This document shows positions 24,120 through 33,300 of a stretch of 64,000 bases of DNA, piece after piece; position 1 is the stretch's first letter; every line of letters starts with the position of its first letter. A program made the position numbers and the translations under genes. The notes under the pieces were generated by a model. That model was not told where the DNA came from. It searched no databases and saw only the letters and a program-made list of their open reading frames with translations. This DNA comes from Streptomyces cyaneofuscatus (GTDB lineage: Bacteria; Actinomycetota; Actinomycetes; Streptomycetales; Streptomycetaceae), in contig NZ_JOEM01000011.1 of NCBI RefSeq assembly GCF_000718135.1, positions 1-64,000 of the forward strand, read 5' to 3'.

Positions 24120-25304
24120 ATGACCCCCAAAGCCTCCGCCTCCGCCTCCGGCGCCCCTCTCCGCGTCGCCCTCGTCGGCTACGGCCTGGCCGGCTCCGTC
24201 TTCCACGCCCCGCTGATCGCCGCGACCGAGGGCCTGGTCCTCGACACGGTCGTCACGTCGAACGAGGAGCGCCGGGCCGAGGCCCGCGCCGCGTATCCGG
24301 ACCTCCGGTTCGCCGCCTCGCCGGACGAGCTGTGGGAGCGCGCGGACGAGCTGGACCTGGTCGTGATCGCCTCCCCGAACAAGACGCACGTCGCCCTCGC
24401 GACGGCCGCCCTCAAGGCCGGTCTGCCCGTCGTCGTGGACAAGCCGATCGCCGGGACCGCCGCCGAGGCGCGCGAGCTGGCGGCGCTCGCCGAGGAACGC
24501 GGACTGCTGCTCTCGGTCTTCCAGAACCGCCGCTGGGACAACGACTTCCGCACGCTCGCCGCGCTGATCGCCGACGGTGAGCTGGGCGAGGTGCAGCGCT
24601 TCGAGTCCCGGTTCGAGCGCTGGCGCCCGCAGCCGAAGGGCGGCTGGCGCGAGTCGGGCGACCCGGAGGAGATCGGCGGCCTGCTGTACGACCTGGGCAG
24701 CCACGTCGTCGATCAGGCGCTGGTGCTGTTCGGGCCGGCGGTGCAGGTGTACGCCGAGTCCGACGTACGGCGTCCCGGCGCGGCGGCGGACGACGACACG
24801 TTCATCGCGATCACGCACGCGAACGGGGTCCGCTCGCACCTGTACGTCAGCGCCACCACGGCCCAGCTCGGCCCGCGCTTCCGCGTGCTCGGCTCGACGG
24901 CGGGCTATGTGAAGTACGGCCTGGACCCCCAGGAGGCGGCCCTGCGCGAGGGCAAGCGCCCGGGGACGGCCGGCGAGCCGTGGGGCGAGGAGGTCGAGGA
25001 GGTGTGGGGCCGGATCGGTTCCGGCGAGTCCCCGCTGACCGGCGGCGGCACCCCGGTCCGCACGCTGCCCGGCGACTACCCCGCGTACTACGCCGCCGTC
25101 GCCGCCGCCGTGCGCGGCGCAGGTGAGAACCCGGTCACCGCGCTCCAGGCCGCCGCCGCGCTGGACGTGCTGGAGGCCGCCCGCCGCTCGGCCCGCGAGG
25201 GCGTCTCCGTCACCCTCCTCCCCCACCACCACGACGAAGCCCACCACAACGAGGCTCAGCACGACGAGGCCCCGCACGCTTCGGGCAAGGAGCACCGCGC
25301 ATGA
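24120..25304 (+). CDS. Gfo/Idh/MocA-family oxidoreductase
   Basis: NAD(P)-dependent sugar or inositol-type dehydrogenase of 394 residues. The Rossmann motif is VALVGYGLAGSVFHAP, then VVIASPNKTH, the active-site VDKPIAG (in place of EKP) and FQNRRWDNDF, with the C-terminal beta-domain after about residue 135. The last 35 residues are His/Glu-rich (HHHDEAHHNEAQHDEA) and could bind metal. ATG 24120 was preferred over GTG 24111. The stop overlaps the next ATG as ATGA, so the two genes are coupled, and the ROK operator should govern both. Confidence 0.88.
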   Translation: MTPKASASASGAPLRVALVGYGLAGSVFHAPLIAATEGLVLDTVVTSNEERRAEARAAYPDLRFAASPDELWERADELDLVVIASPNKTHVALATAALKAGLPVVVDKPIAGTAAEARELAALAEERGLLLSVFQNRRWDNDFRTLAALIADGELGEVQRFESRFERWRPQPKGGWRESGDPEEIGGLLYDLGSHVVDQALVLFGPAVQVYAESDVRRPGAAADDDTFIAITHANGVRSHLYVSATTAQLGPRFRVLGSTAGYVKYGLDPQEAALREGKRPGTAGEPWGEEVEEVWGRIGSGESPLTGGGTPVRTLPGDYPAYYAAVAAAVRGAGENPVTALQAAAALDVLEAARRSAREGVSVTLLPHHHDEAHHNEAQHDEAPHASGKEHRA

Positions 25305-25780
25305 CGACCACCTCCCCCACCATCTCCGAGCTGATCGCCCAGGAGCGCCGGCTGACGCTCCCGCACTTCAGCTACGACGACGCGTTCACGCTCGGCAGCC
25401 TCCTGGTCGCGCTCGCCCGGGAGCGGCACGCGCCCGTCGCGATCGACATCCGGCGCGGGGCGCAGCAGTTGTTCCACGCGGCGCTGCCGGGTTCGAGTGC
25501 GGACAACGACGCGTGGATCGACCGTAAGCGCGCGGTGGTCGAGCGGTACGGGGAGAGCTCGTACCTGGTCGGCACCCGGTTCCGCTCGAAGGGGACCACG
25601 TTCGAGGAGTCGTCCCGCCTGGACCCGGACGCGTACGCGGCGCACGGCGGTTCGTTCCCGATCGCGGTGGAGGGCGCGGGGGTGATCGGCACGGTCACCG
25701 TCTCGGGGCTGCCGCAGGCGGAGGACCACGCGATGGTGGTCGAGGCGCTGGAGCAGTTCACGGCGACGCTGGGGAACTGA
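25301..25780 (+). CDS. UPF0303 / heme-degrading-domain-like protein
   Basis: Protein of 159 residues matching the UPF0303 family by its length and by motifs such as LPHFSYDDAFTLGSLL, VAIDIRRGAQQLFHAALPG, DNDAWIDRKRAVVERYG and the C-terminal GTVTVSGLPQAEDH. Family members resemble HbpS-type heme-binding proteins, but the biochemical role is unsettled. Coupled by ATGA overlap to the Gfo/Idh gene, suggesting a joint catabolic or protective role under ROK control. Confidence 0.85.
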   Translation: MTTTSPTISELIAQERRLTLPHFSYDDAFTLGSLLVALARERHAPVAIDIRRGAQQLFHAALPGSSADNDAWIDRKRAVVERYGESSYLVGTRFRSKGTTFEESSRLDPDAYAAHGGSFPIAVEGAGVIGTVTVSGLPQAEDHAMVVEALEQFTATLGN

Positions 25781-25786
25781 GGTTCC

Positions 25787-25834
25787 GTACGAGGCCCCCG
25801 GGGGCGCGGTCGAAGCGCCCCCGGGGCCCCGTAC
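25787..25834. terminator. Bidirectional terminator between convergent genes
   Basis: A long GC-rich inverted repeat (GTACGAGGCCCCCGGGGGCGC facing GCGCCCCCGGGGCCCCGTAC, arms about 20 nt) with a 7-nt loop lies between the convergent UPF0303 and FAH genes. Confidence 0.8.
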
Positions 25835-25842
25835 GCTCCGGC

Positions 25843-26703
25843 TTACGCCCCCTTCAGCTCCTGCCGCTGCCGGCCGAGCCCCTCCACCTCCAGCTCCACC
25901 ACGTCCCCCGCCCTCAGGTACGGCTTCGGCTCGGGCTGCCCCATCGCGACCCCGGCGGGCGTACCGGTGTTGATCACGTCGCCCGGGTAGAGCGTCATGA
26001 AGTGGCTGAGATAGCGGACGACCTCACCCACCGGGAAGATCTGCTCGGCGGTGGTGCCGTTCTGCTTCAGCTCGCCGTTGACCCAGAGCCGCAGCGGCAG
26101 AGCCTGCGGGTCGGGCACCTCGTCGGCGGTGACGAGCCAGGGGCCCAGCGGGTTGAACGTCTCGCAGTTCTTGCCCTTGTCCCAGGTGCCGCCGCGCTCG
26201 ATCTGGAACTCGCGCTCCGAGACGTCGTGCGCCGTCGCGTACCCGGCGACATGGGCGAGCCCCTCCTCGGCGGAGGACAGGTAGCGGGCGGTGCGCCCGA
26301 TGACGACGGCGAGCTCCACCTCCCAGTCCGTCTTGCGGCTGCCGCGCGGCACGAGCACGGTGTCCTCGGGCCCGACGACGGTGTCGGGGGCCTTGAAGAA
26401 CAGGATCGGCTCCTCCGGGATCGCCGCCCCGGTCTCGGCGGCGTGGTCGTGGTAGTTCAGCCCGATGCACACGATCTTGCCGATGCGCCCCAGCGGCGGC
26501 CCTACGCGCAGCCCCGCCGGGTCGAGGGCGGGCAGCACACCGGGGGTGCCGGCGGCCGCCCGTACCCGGGCGAGGGCGGAGGCGTCGGCGAGCAGATCGC
26601 CGTCGATGTCGGGGACGATTCCCGACAGATCACGCAGAGTCCCGTCGCGGTCGAGAAGTGCGGGGCGCTCCGCGCCCGCCGTACCGACTCGAAGCAGCTT
26701 CAA
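25843..26703 (-). CDS. Fumarylacetoacetate hydrolase-family protein
   Basis: Protein of 286 residues of the FAH/2-hydroxyhepta-2,4-diene-1,7-dioate isomerase type. Motifs are GLNYHDHAAETG, EEPILFFKAPD, DWEVELAVVIGR (metal-binding Glu) and the late GDVINTGTPAGVAMG. Such enzymes hydrolyse or decarboxylate acylpyruvates, or hydrate ketoacids in aromatic and sugar-acid pathways. The TTG at 26703 was chosen because GAGGAG lies 10 nt upstream and the family begins near MKLLRVG. It is convergent with the Gfo/Idh pair, so a shared pathway is only a possibility. Confidence 0.87.
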   Translation of the reverse strand: MKLLRVGTAGAERPALLDRDGTLRDLSGIVPDIDGDLLADASALARVRAAAGTPGVLPALDPAGLRVGPPLGRIGKIVCIGLNYHDHAAETGAAIPEEPILFFKAPDTVVGPEDTVLVPRGSRKTDWEVELAVVIGRTARYLSSAEEGLAHVAGYATAHDVSEREFQIERGGTWDKGKNCETFNPLGPWLVTADEVPDPQALPLRLWVNGELKQNGTTAEQIFPVGEVVRYLSHFMTLYPGDVINTGTPAGVAMGQPEPKPYLRAGDVVELEVEGLGRQRQELKGA

Positions 26704-26840
26704 CGGTCCAACTCCTCTTGTTCGAGGTGGGGCCCTCCGGCGGGTTGCGGCCGACGAAGGACTTGGCTGATCCTCCAAGAGTCACGACCACTCCGCAAGA
26801 CCTCGTTCACACACTGGACCGGCGCATGCGCCGTTCCCGA

Positions 26841-27611
26841 TTACGCCGCTTTGGCCATGGCGCCGCCGGTCACGGGCACGTCCCGGTAGAGCCAGGCCCG
26901 CTCGACGGCGGTCCAGGTGGTCGTGGTGACGACGTACAGGGCGGCGGCGAGCGGGACGACGGCGACGGTGATCAGAGTGGCGAACGAGAGCAGCGGCATC
27001 ATCTTCATCATCGCGCCCATACCGGGCACGGCCTGCCCGTCGGGACCGGTGGCGGGGACCACCGGGTTGGCGGCCATCTGCCGCTTGGTACGTCCGTAGC
27101 TGAAGGTGGCGACGGCGGCGACGAGCGCGAAGAGCCCCAGGTAGACCCACCCGTGCCCGCCGAACATCCCGCCGTGCGCGAGGGCGTCGTGCCAGCGCCC
27201 GCCGAGCGGGGCGCCGAGGAGGTCGTGGCTGAGGAGGGCGTTGGGCTCGCCGCCGATGGAGCCGCTGGAGAACAGGTGGTAGAGCAGGAAGAACGCGGGC
27301 ATCTGGAGCAGGCTCGGCAGGCAGCCGGAGAGCGGCGAGACCTTCTCGGCGGCGTGCAGCTCCATGATCGCCTTCTGCATCCGCTCAGGGTTCTTCCCGT
27401 GCTTCTTCCGCAACTCGGCGATCTGCGGCTGGAGCCGGGTACGGGCCTTCTGCCCGCGCGCGGCGGCCCGCGAGAGGGGATGGACGGCGAGCCGCACGAG
27501 GGCGGTGAAGAGGATGATCGCGGCGGCGGTGGACGCGCCGTGGAACAGCGGCTGGAGCAGATCGGCGAGGGAGCCGACCAGGTTCGCGAAAGCGGACATG
27601 AAGGCGGACAT
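26841..27611 (-). CDS. yidC: YidC/Oxa1-type membrane protein insertase (second copy type)
   Basis: Integral membrane protein of 256 residues. Hydrophobic segments alternate with a basic loop (RGQKARTRLQPQIAELRKKHGKNPERMQ) typical of Oxa1 proteins; AAEKVSPLSGCLPSLLQMPAFFLLYHL is the conserved helix 3 region. It is shorter than the essential YidC at the rnpA locus and no rpmH or rnpA is nearby, so this is an accessory insertase. GGAGGG lies 7 nt before the ATG. It follows the DUF6412 gene on the same strand after about 107 bp. Confidence 0.9.
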   Translation of the reverse strand: MSAFMSAFANLVGSLADLLQPLFHGASTAAAIILFTALVRLAVHPLSRAAARGQKARTRLQPQIAELRKKHGKNPERMQKAIMELHAAEKVSPLSGCLPSLLQMPAFFLLYHLFSSGSIGGEPNALLSHDLLGAPLGGRWHDALAHGGMFGGHGWVYLGLFALVAAVATFSYGRTKRQMAANPVVPATGPDGQAVPGMGAMMKMMPLLSFATLITVAVVPLAAALYVVTTTTWTAVERAWLYRDVPVTGGAMAKAA

Positions 27612-27718
27612 GGGTGAGCCCTCCGGGGGTCTCGTCGTGCCGGGAGAAGTACGCGGTGCTCGGTACTCGGCATGACGACCCACGCGGGGGCGCTACGGGA
27701 CTGCGGTGCGGGAGCGCC

Positions 27719-28051
27719 CTACGCGATGGCCGTCAGGAGGGCGTGCCCGGGTGCTCGGGGCCTGGTCCGGCCGCGGGCGTCGGGGTCGCGCTGGGGCAGG
27801 AAGGCGGTGCGCTTCTCCCGGTCCCTGATCGCCGTACGGACCCGGGTGCGGGGCACCGGGGGCGCGCAGCGGGCGCTGATGACGGAGCAGGCGAGGAGCG
27901 CGGAGCCGGCCGCGGCGGTGGCGGCGAGCGCGACGGCGGCGGAGAGACTGCCGCCCTCGGCGAGGAGAACCTCGGTGAGGAGGAGGACGAGGAGGCCGAC
28001 GGGCCGGAGGAACCGGGCGAAGGCGCCGCGCAGCCGGTTGGCGTCACGCAT
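27719..28051 (-). CDS. DUF6412-like small membrane protein
   Basis: Protein of 110 residues with two hydrophobic helices (FLRPVGLLVLLLTEVLLA and AAVALAATAAAGSALLACSV) and a basic tail. Small proteins of this type are commonly found beside the accessory yidC in Streptomyces. AAGGAG lies 9 nt before the ATG at 28051. A TATAAC word at 28101-28106 (minus strand) could be the -10 of this yidC transcript. Function unknown. Confidence 0.72.
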   Translation of the reverse strand: MRDANRLRGAFARFLRPVGLLVLLLTEVLLAEGGSLSAAVALAATAAAGSALLACSVISARCAPPVPRTRVRTAIRDREKRTAFLPQRDPDARGRTRPRAPGHALLTAIA

Positions 28052-28108
28052 GGGGCGTCTCCTTCCGTCCTCCGTACAGGCGGGTCCTGGCACTCCTTTC
28101 GTTATACA

Positions 28109-28144
28109 CGATGATCGGCCGGGCCCGGTTGCGCCCGATCATCG
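28109..28144 (-). terminator. Terminator hairpin after sortase E
   Basis: CGATGATCGG and CCGATCATCG pair perfectly around a 16-nt GC-rich loop, starting at the 3' end of the sortase E gene. Confidence 0.65.
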
Positions 28145-28152
28145 GGCTCCGG

Positions 28153-29001
28153 TCACCGGGGACGCATGGCGGTGAGCTTGCCCCAGACGACGAGCCGGTA
28201 GCGGGAGCTGAACTCGGGGGTGCAGGTGGTGAGGGTCAGGTAGTAGCCGGGCTCGCTGTATCCGACGGAGGTCGTGATGTTGGAGCGGGGCACGGGGGCG
28301 ATGACCCCGCTGTCGGAGGGCGCGGTCCGGGCGAGGCTCTTGTCGACGGTGTACGTGTACACGGCGTCCCGGGTCTCGACGGTGATCCGGTCCCCGCGCC
28401 GCAGCCGGTCGAGGCGCCGGAAGGGCTCGCCGTGGGTGTTGCGGTGCCCGGCGAGCGCGAAGTTCCCGGCCCGCCCGGCCTGGGCGGTCCGGGTGTAGTG
28501 CCCGACGTACCCGCGGTCGAGGACGCCGCCCTTGCCGGTGCCCTCGGCGACGGGGGCGGTGAGGCCGATGCGGGGGATGCGGAGGACTGCGTAGGCCTGG
28601 TCCCAGCGGGGGGTGGTGGGGGCGGCCGGCGGGTCGGACCCGCGGGTGGGGCCGGGGCCGGCGGCGGAGGGCGGGGGCTCGGGCACCACGGGGTCGCCGG
28701 TCGGATCGCCGCTGGGGGCTCCGCTCGGGACGGCGGGTGGAGGCGGGCCCCACTCCCGCTGAAGGGCCTGGACGGTACGCCCGGCCTCCTGGCGGGCCTC
28801 CCGGTTGGTCCACCACAGCTGATGGACGACAAGAAGCAGGAGAACAACACCAAGGGTGACGACGATCTCGGCGAAGCCCCAGAGCCCACGCGCGAGAAGG
28901 TTCCGCCGTCGACGACCGGCCCGCGAGCCCGGCCTGCTCGGCACGGCACCACGTACCGCACCACGTAAGGGTGTCCGTCCCCGTTTCCGCACGGCGGGCA
29001 C
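28153..29001 (-). CDS. srtE: Class E sortase
   Basis: Membrane-anchored transpeptidase of about 282 residues. An N-terminal basic stretch and a membrane span (about 43-62) are followed by a Pro-rich linker and the sortase domain, with His186 (ALAGHRNTHGE), Cys260 in TLTTCTPEF (the class E TLxTC pattern) and Arg267/Arg269. Class E enzymes attach LAxTG proteins such as chaplins in Streptomyces; one such protein lies at 20419-21591. The GTG at 29001 is the best start in frame, but no ribosome-binding site precedes it, so a leaderless transcript is possible. The gene is divergent from the SEC-C gene. Confidence 0.88.
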   Translation of the reverse strand: MPAVRKRGRTPLRGAVRGAVPSRPGSRAGRRRRNLLARGLWGFAEIVVTLGVVLLLLVVHQLWWTNREARQEAGRTVQALQREWGPPPPAVPSGAPSGDPTGDPVVPEPPPSAAGPGPTRGSDPPAAPTTPRWDQAYAVLRIPRIGLTAPVAEGTGKGGVLDRGYVGHYTRTAQAGRAGNFALAGHRNTHGEPFRRLDRLRRGDRITVETRDAVYTYTVDKSLARTAPSDSGVIAPVPRSNITTSVGYSEPGYYLTLTTCTPEFSSRYRLVVWGKLTAMRPR

Positions 29002-29155
29002 GATAGAACCAACGTACGGAACTCTCCATACCCACCACCAGATTCCACTCCCCCTGCAGACGCCCCCCTCGTCAGATCCCGCTGCCGCCCCCACTCCGGG
29101 TCCGGCTTCCGACCTCTCCTCCCGACGGCCGCTGTCCGGCAGTACCGTGTGATCC

Positions 29156-30163
29156 ATGCGCCCCGACACGCCTGCCGACCACACCACCGAAGCCGAGCGC
29201 CTGCTGCGCACCGCGGCGCAGTACCCCGAGGACCAGGAACCGCTGGTCCTCCAGGCCGCGGCCCATCTGGAACTCGCCGGTGACCGTTCCCGCGCGAGCA
29301 CGCTCTACGACGACCTGCTGGCCGCCCCCGAGTCAACCGTCGAGAACCCGCACCTGATCAAGGCCCTGAAGGCGTCGAACCTCTGGGAGTACGGGCACGA
29401 GGCCGAGGCCCGCGCGATCATCGAGGGCATCCACGCCGCGGGCCCGCTGGACGCGGCGCCCTGGCAGGTCGCCGCCGAGACCCTGGAGGCGCACGACGAG
29501 CTGGAGTCGGCGCACGACTTCTTCTCGACCGCGCTGACGCTGCTGCTGGCCCCCGGCGAGGAGGTCCCGTACGCGACGCAGTCCCTCCTGACCGGCCGCC
29601 ACCGGGTGCGCCGGCTGATGGGCCTGGACCACGACGCGTGGGACGAGCTGGCCGGCGCCCTGCACACGGCCCCGGTCCCGCTGGACGAGCTCCACGACCC
29701 GAAGCGGGTGTGGTCGCTGGGCTCGTCGGACCCGGTGGAGCTGAAGGCGGAGATCACCCGCCTGCGCGCGGAGCTGGGCACGTACCGTACGGCGCTGTCG
29801 CGCCCGTTCCCGGTGGCGGTGCTGCACTGGCCCGACCAGGAACTCCGGGAACTCCTCTCGACGTACCCGGAGTTGACCGAGGAGTACGTGGACCGGGCGA
29901 CCCACCTGTCCCGCCTGGAGGCGTCCCTGCGCGACCTCCACGCGACGGGCACCCCGAACCTGGGTATCGTCACGGGCACGGTCCCCTCGTACGAGGCCTT
30001 CGCCGCCTCCGAAGCCGCCTCCCCCGCCGACCCGGGCCTCCTCCCCCAATACGCCACCACCCTCGCCGCCCGAGGCCGCGCCACCCCGTGGCCCCCGTCC
30101 CGCACGGCCGCCTGCTGGTGCGGGTCGGGGGAGGCTTATGGGGGGTGCCACGGGGGCGGGTGA
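29156..30163 (+). CDS. SEC-C metal-binding domain protein with TPR-like N-terminus
   Basis: Protein of 335 residues. The first 130 residues are helical repeats resembling TPRs (AERLLRTAAQYPEDQEPLVLQAA and similar). The last 20 residues are a SEC-C motif (CWCGSGEAYGGCHGG, pattern C-x-C-8x-C-H) that binds zinc. SEC-C domains occur at the end of SecA and in many proteins of unknown function. No enzymatic motif is visible between. The gene is monocistronic and followed by a hairpin. Confidence 0.8.
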   Translation: MRPDTPADHTTEAERLLRTAAQYPEDQEPLVLQAAAHLELAGDRSRASTLYDDLLAAPESTVENPHLIKALKASNLWEYGHEAEARAIIEGIHAAGPLDAAPWQVAAETLEAHDELESAHDFFSTALTLLLAPGEEVPYATQSLLTGRHRVRRLMGLDHDAWDELAGALHTAPVPLDELHDPKRVWSLGSSDPVELKAEITRLRAELGTYRTALSRPFPVAVLHWPDQELRELLSTYPELTEEYVDRATHLSRLEASLRDLHATGTPNLGIVTGTVPSYEAFAASEAASPADPGLLPQYATTLAARGRATPWPPSRTAACWCGSGEAYGGCHGGG

Positions 30164-30184
30164 CGCTTGCCGCACGTCCACGGC

Positions 30185-30221
30185 AGGGGCCGCTGCCCGC
30201 GCACTCGCGGTGGCGGCCCCT
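30185..30221 (+). terminator. Terminator hairpin after the SEC-C gene
   Basis: AGGGGCCGC and GCGGCCCCT pair around a loop that can itself pair partly; CTTCTGGTCT follows. It separates the SEC-C gene from the restriction gene. Confidence 0.65.
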
Positions 30222-30309
30222 TCTGGTCTCAGAAGCCATGGCCCGACTGTCAGTCCTCCTTGATACAACTGCACATGCAGTACGCAGCCAAATGAGGGGG
30301 ACTCGGGGC

Positions 30310-33300
30310 ATGCCCAACGACATTTCGGACGACGCGCCAGTTGCTGGGCTTTACGAGTCTCTGATCACGCATCGGCTCGCCGAGCGGATGAAGCAGCTCG
30401 ACTCAACGGGCTGGCACTCCATCGACGCCTCCGTCGGCAAGGAATCAGCACCTCACGTGCTCGCCCGCCATATCGGCGTCACAGTGCGGCGGGTGTTCCA
30501 GGGCCTCTCCCCTGCCGAGCAGGTGATTGCGGCCAATCACATCCTGGAATCGCTTAATACGATCGAAGGTGCGACCGAGTGGGTCGATCTCGTCACCGAT
30601 GGGCCGCGCCAGCTGTTGGCCGTCGCGGAGCAGGAGGCGCCGGGCGTCTACGCCATACGCCCAGCAACGCCGTTGTCCGAGACGGCGCTCATTACGAACT
30701 CCCCTGAGGACCCCAGTCTCGGCTTCGAGCTACGCGCCGAGCTGGCCACCGCCGACCGAGTCGACCTCCTGTGCGCATTCGTGAAGTGGCACGGGCTCCG
30801 CGTTCTGGAGAAGTCCCTGTCGTCGGCGCGGGAGCGCGGTATTCCCATCCGTGTCCTGACGACGACGTACATCGGAGCCACCGAACGCCGCGCCCTGGAC
30901 CGCCTGGTGCGGGACTTCGGCGCTGAGGTCAAGGTCAACTACGAGCTCCGCTCCACGCGTCTGCACGCCAAGGCATGGCTCTTCCGCCGTGCCAGCGGCT
31001 TCGACACGGCGTATGTCGGCAGCTCGAACCTCTCCAAGGCCGCTCTTCTGGACGGGCTCGAATGGAACGTGCGCCTCTCCTCCGTCGCGACGCCGTCGGT
31101 GATCCGCAAGTTCGAGGCGACCTTTGACGCCTACTGGAGTGAGGCCGCGTTCGAGTCGTACGACCCTGACACGGACGCAGAGCGACTGGACGACGCCTTG
31201 TCCCGCGCTGGTGGCAGTGGCCGCCCCGGGTCTACGGGCATCACTCTTTCCGGCCTAGAAGTCCGCCCGTACCCTCACCAGCGAGACATGCTGGAGCGCC
31301 TCGAAGTCGAACGCACGGTCCATGACCGGCACCGAAATCTCCTCGTCGCAGCAACGGGCACCGGGAAGACCGTCATGGCAGCGCTGGACTACAAGCGCCT
31401 GCGCCAGACGCTCGGCCGCGACCCGCGCCTCCTCTTCGTGGCGCACCGGAAGGAGATCCTGGAACAGTCCTTGCGCGTCTACCAGAACGTCCTCATCGAT
31501 GCGAACTTCGGTGAGTTGTTGCTCAGCGGCGAGATCCCCAACCGCTGGAACCACGTGTTCGCCAGCGTCCAGTCACTCACAGCGCAAGCTCTGGACCGGA
31601 TCGCCCCCGATCACTTCGACGTCATCGTGATCGACGAGTTCCATCACGGCACGTCGCCTACGTACCGCAAGATCGTGGACCACTTCCAGCCCCGGGAGCT
31701 CTTGGGCCTGACAGCGACGCCGGAACGCATGGATGGCTTGAACATCCATGACGAGTTCTTCGATGGCCGGATCGCGGCGGAGATGCGGCTCTGGGAGGCT
31801 CTGGAGAACGAGCTCCTGAGCCCCTTCCACTATTTCGGCGTCACCGACAACACGGACATGAGCGCTATCACGTGGAAGCGTGGAGCCTACGACTCGACAG
31901 CCCTAAGCAATCTCTTCACGGGCAACGAGGCACGAGCTCGGCTCGTCGTGCAAGCAGTGAAGGACAAGGTCACCGACCCTGGCTCGATGCGCGCCCTGGG
32001 GTTCTGCGTGTCAGTCGCGCACGCGCACTTCATGGCTGACTACTTCCGACGGGCGGGCCTCAACGCCGTCGCACTGTCCGGCGAGACTCCGTCACTTGAC
32101 CGCAAGACCGCACTTGAGGATCTGCGCTCTGGGGCACTCCAAGTCATCTTCTCGGTCGACCTGTTCAACGAGGGCCTCGACATCCCCGACGTCGACACCT
32201 TGCTCCTGCTGCGGCCCACCTCAAGCGCCACGGTCTTCCTTCAGCAGTTGGGGCGCGGGTTGCGTCGCACCGACGACAAGGCGGTCCTCACCGTCTTGGA
32301 CTTCATCGGTCAGCACCGCAAGGAGTTCCGCTTCGAGGAGCAGTTCCGCGCCCTGACGAACCTGACGCGCAACCGCCTCCTCGACAACATCGAGCAGGAC
32401 TTCCCGCAACTTCCCTCTGGTTGCCAGATCATCCTGGAGACCAAGGCCAAAGAACTGATCATTGACAACATTCGCGCCCAGATCGCGATCAACGTGACGC
32501 AGTTGGCCCGCGAGGTCGCGTCCTACGCGAAACCACGTCTTGCAGACTTCCTCAAGGAGAGCGGCCGAGAGCTCAAGGAGCTCTACCGCGGCAACGGAAA
32601 CTCGTGGACGGGACTGTTGCGTCGGGCGAAGCTCCTGGACGCGGTCGGCCCTGAAGGCGAGTTGCCCCTACTCAAGCGGGTTTCGGCCTTCCTGCATGTC
32701 GACGACCCGCTGCGCGTTGCGGCATACAGCAAGCTGCTGGCCGACGATGCCCCCGCCTACGACGAACTCAGCGAGCAGGAGCAGGGCTACGCCCGCATGC
32801 TCTTCTTCTCGCTGTGGCCGCTGGCAGAGGGATTCTCCAGCTACCAAGCAGGGCTGGACTCACTCCGCCATCAGCCCGCCTTCCGGGACGAGTTGAGGCA
32901 AGTGCTCGCACACGTCCTCCAGAAGGCCGACCACGTTCCGGTGCCGCTCCTCGGGACACACGCCGCCATCCCTCTGACCATCCACGCTTCGTACAGCCGC
33001 GAAGAGATTCTCCCCGCGTTGGACCAGGCCTCTGTGGACGGTCAGAAGCCGGGGCACTTCCGCGAGGGAGTGAGGTGGTGCGAGAGCATCCAAACCGATG
33101 CTCTGTTCGTCACTCTGGAGAAGGACGAGAAAGACTTCTCGCCTGAGACCCGCTACAAGGACTACGCGCTCAGCGACTCCCTGTTCCACTGGGAATCGCA
33201 GAACCGGACATCGGAGCGCTCACCCACAGGCATCCGCTACCAGACCCACAAGGAGAAGGGCACTCACGTCCTGCTCTTTGTACGCCGGTACAAGCAGACG

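Noticed and set aside
26820..26833. Palindrome CGGCGCATGCGCCG after the yidC gene
   Set aside because: It has no loop and no T-tract, and GC-rich palindromes of this length are expected by chance. Not called as a terminator.
29638..30309. Upstream extension of the restriction-enzyme frame
   Set aside because: It overlaps the SEC-C gene in another frame. ATG 30310 has a ribosome-binding site, and similarity to the family begins after it.
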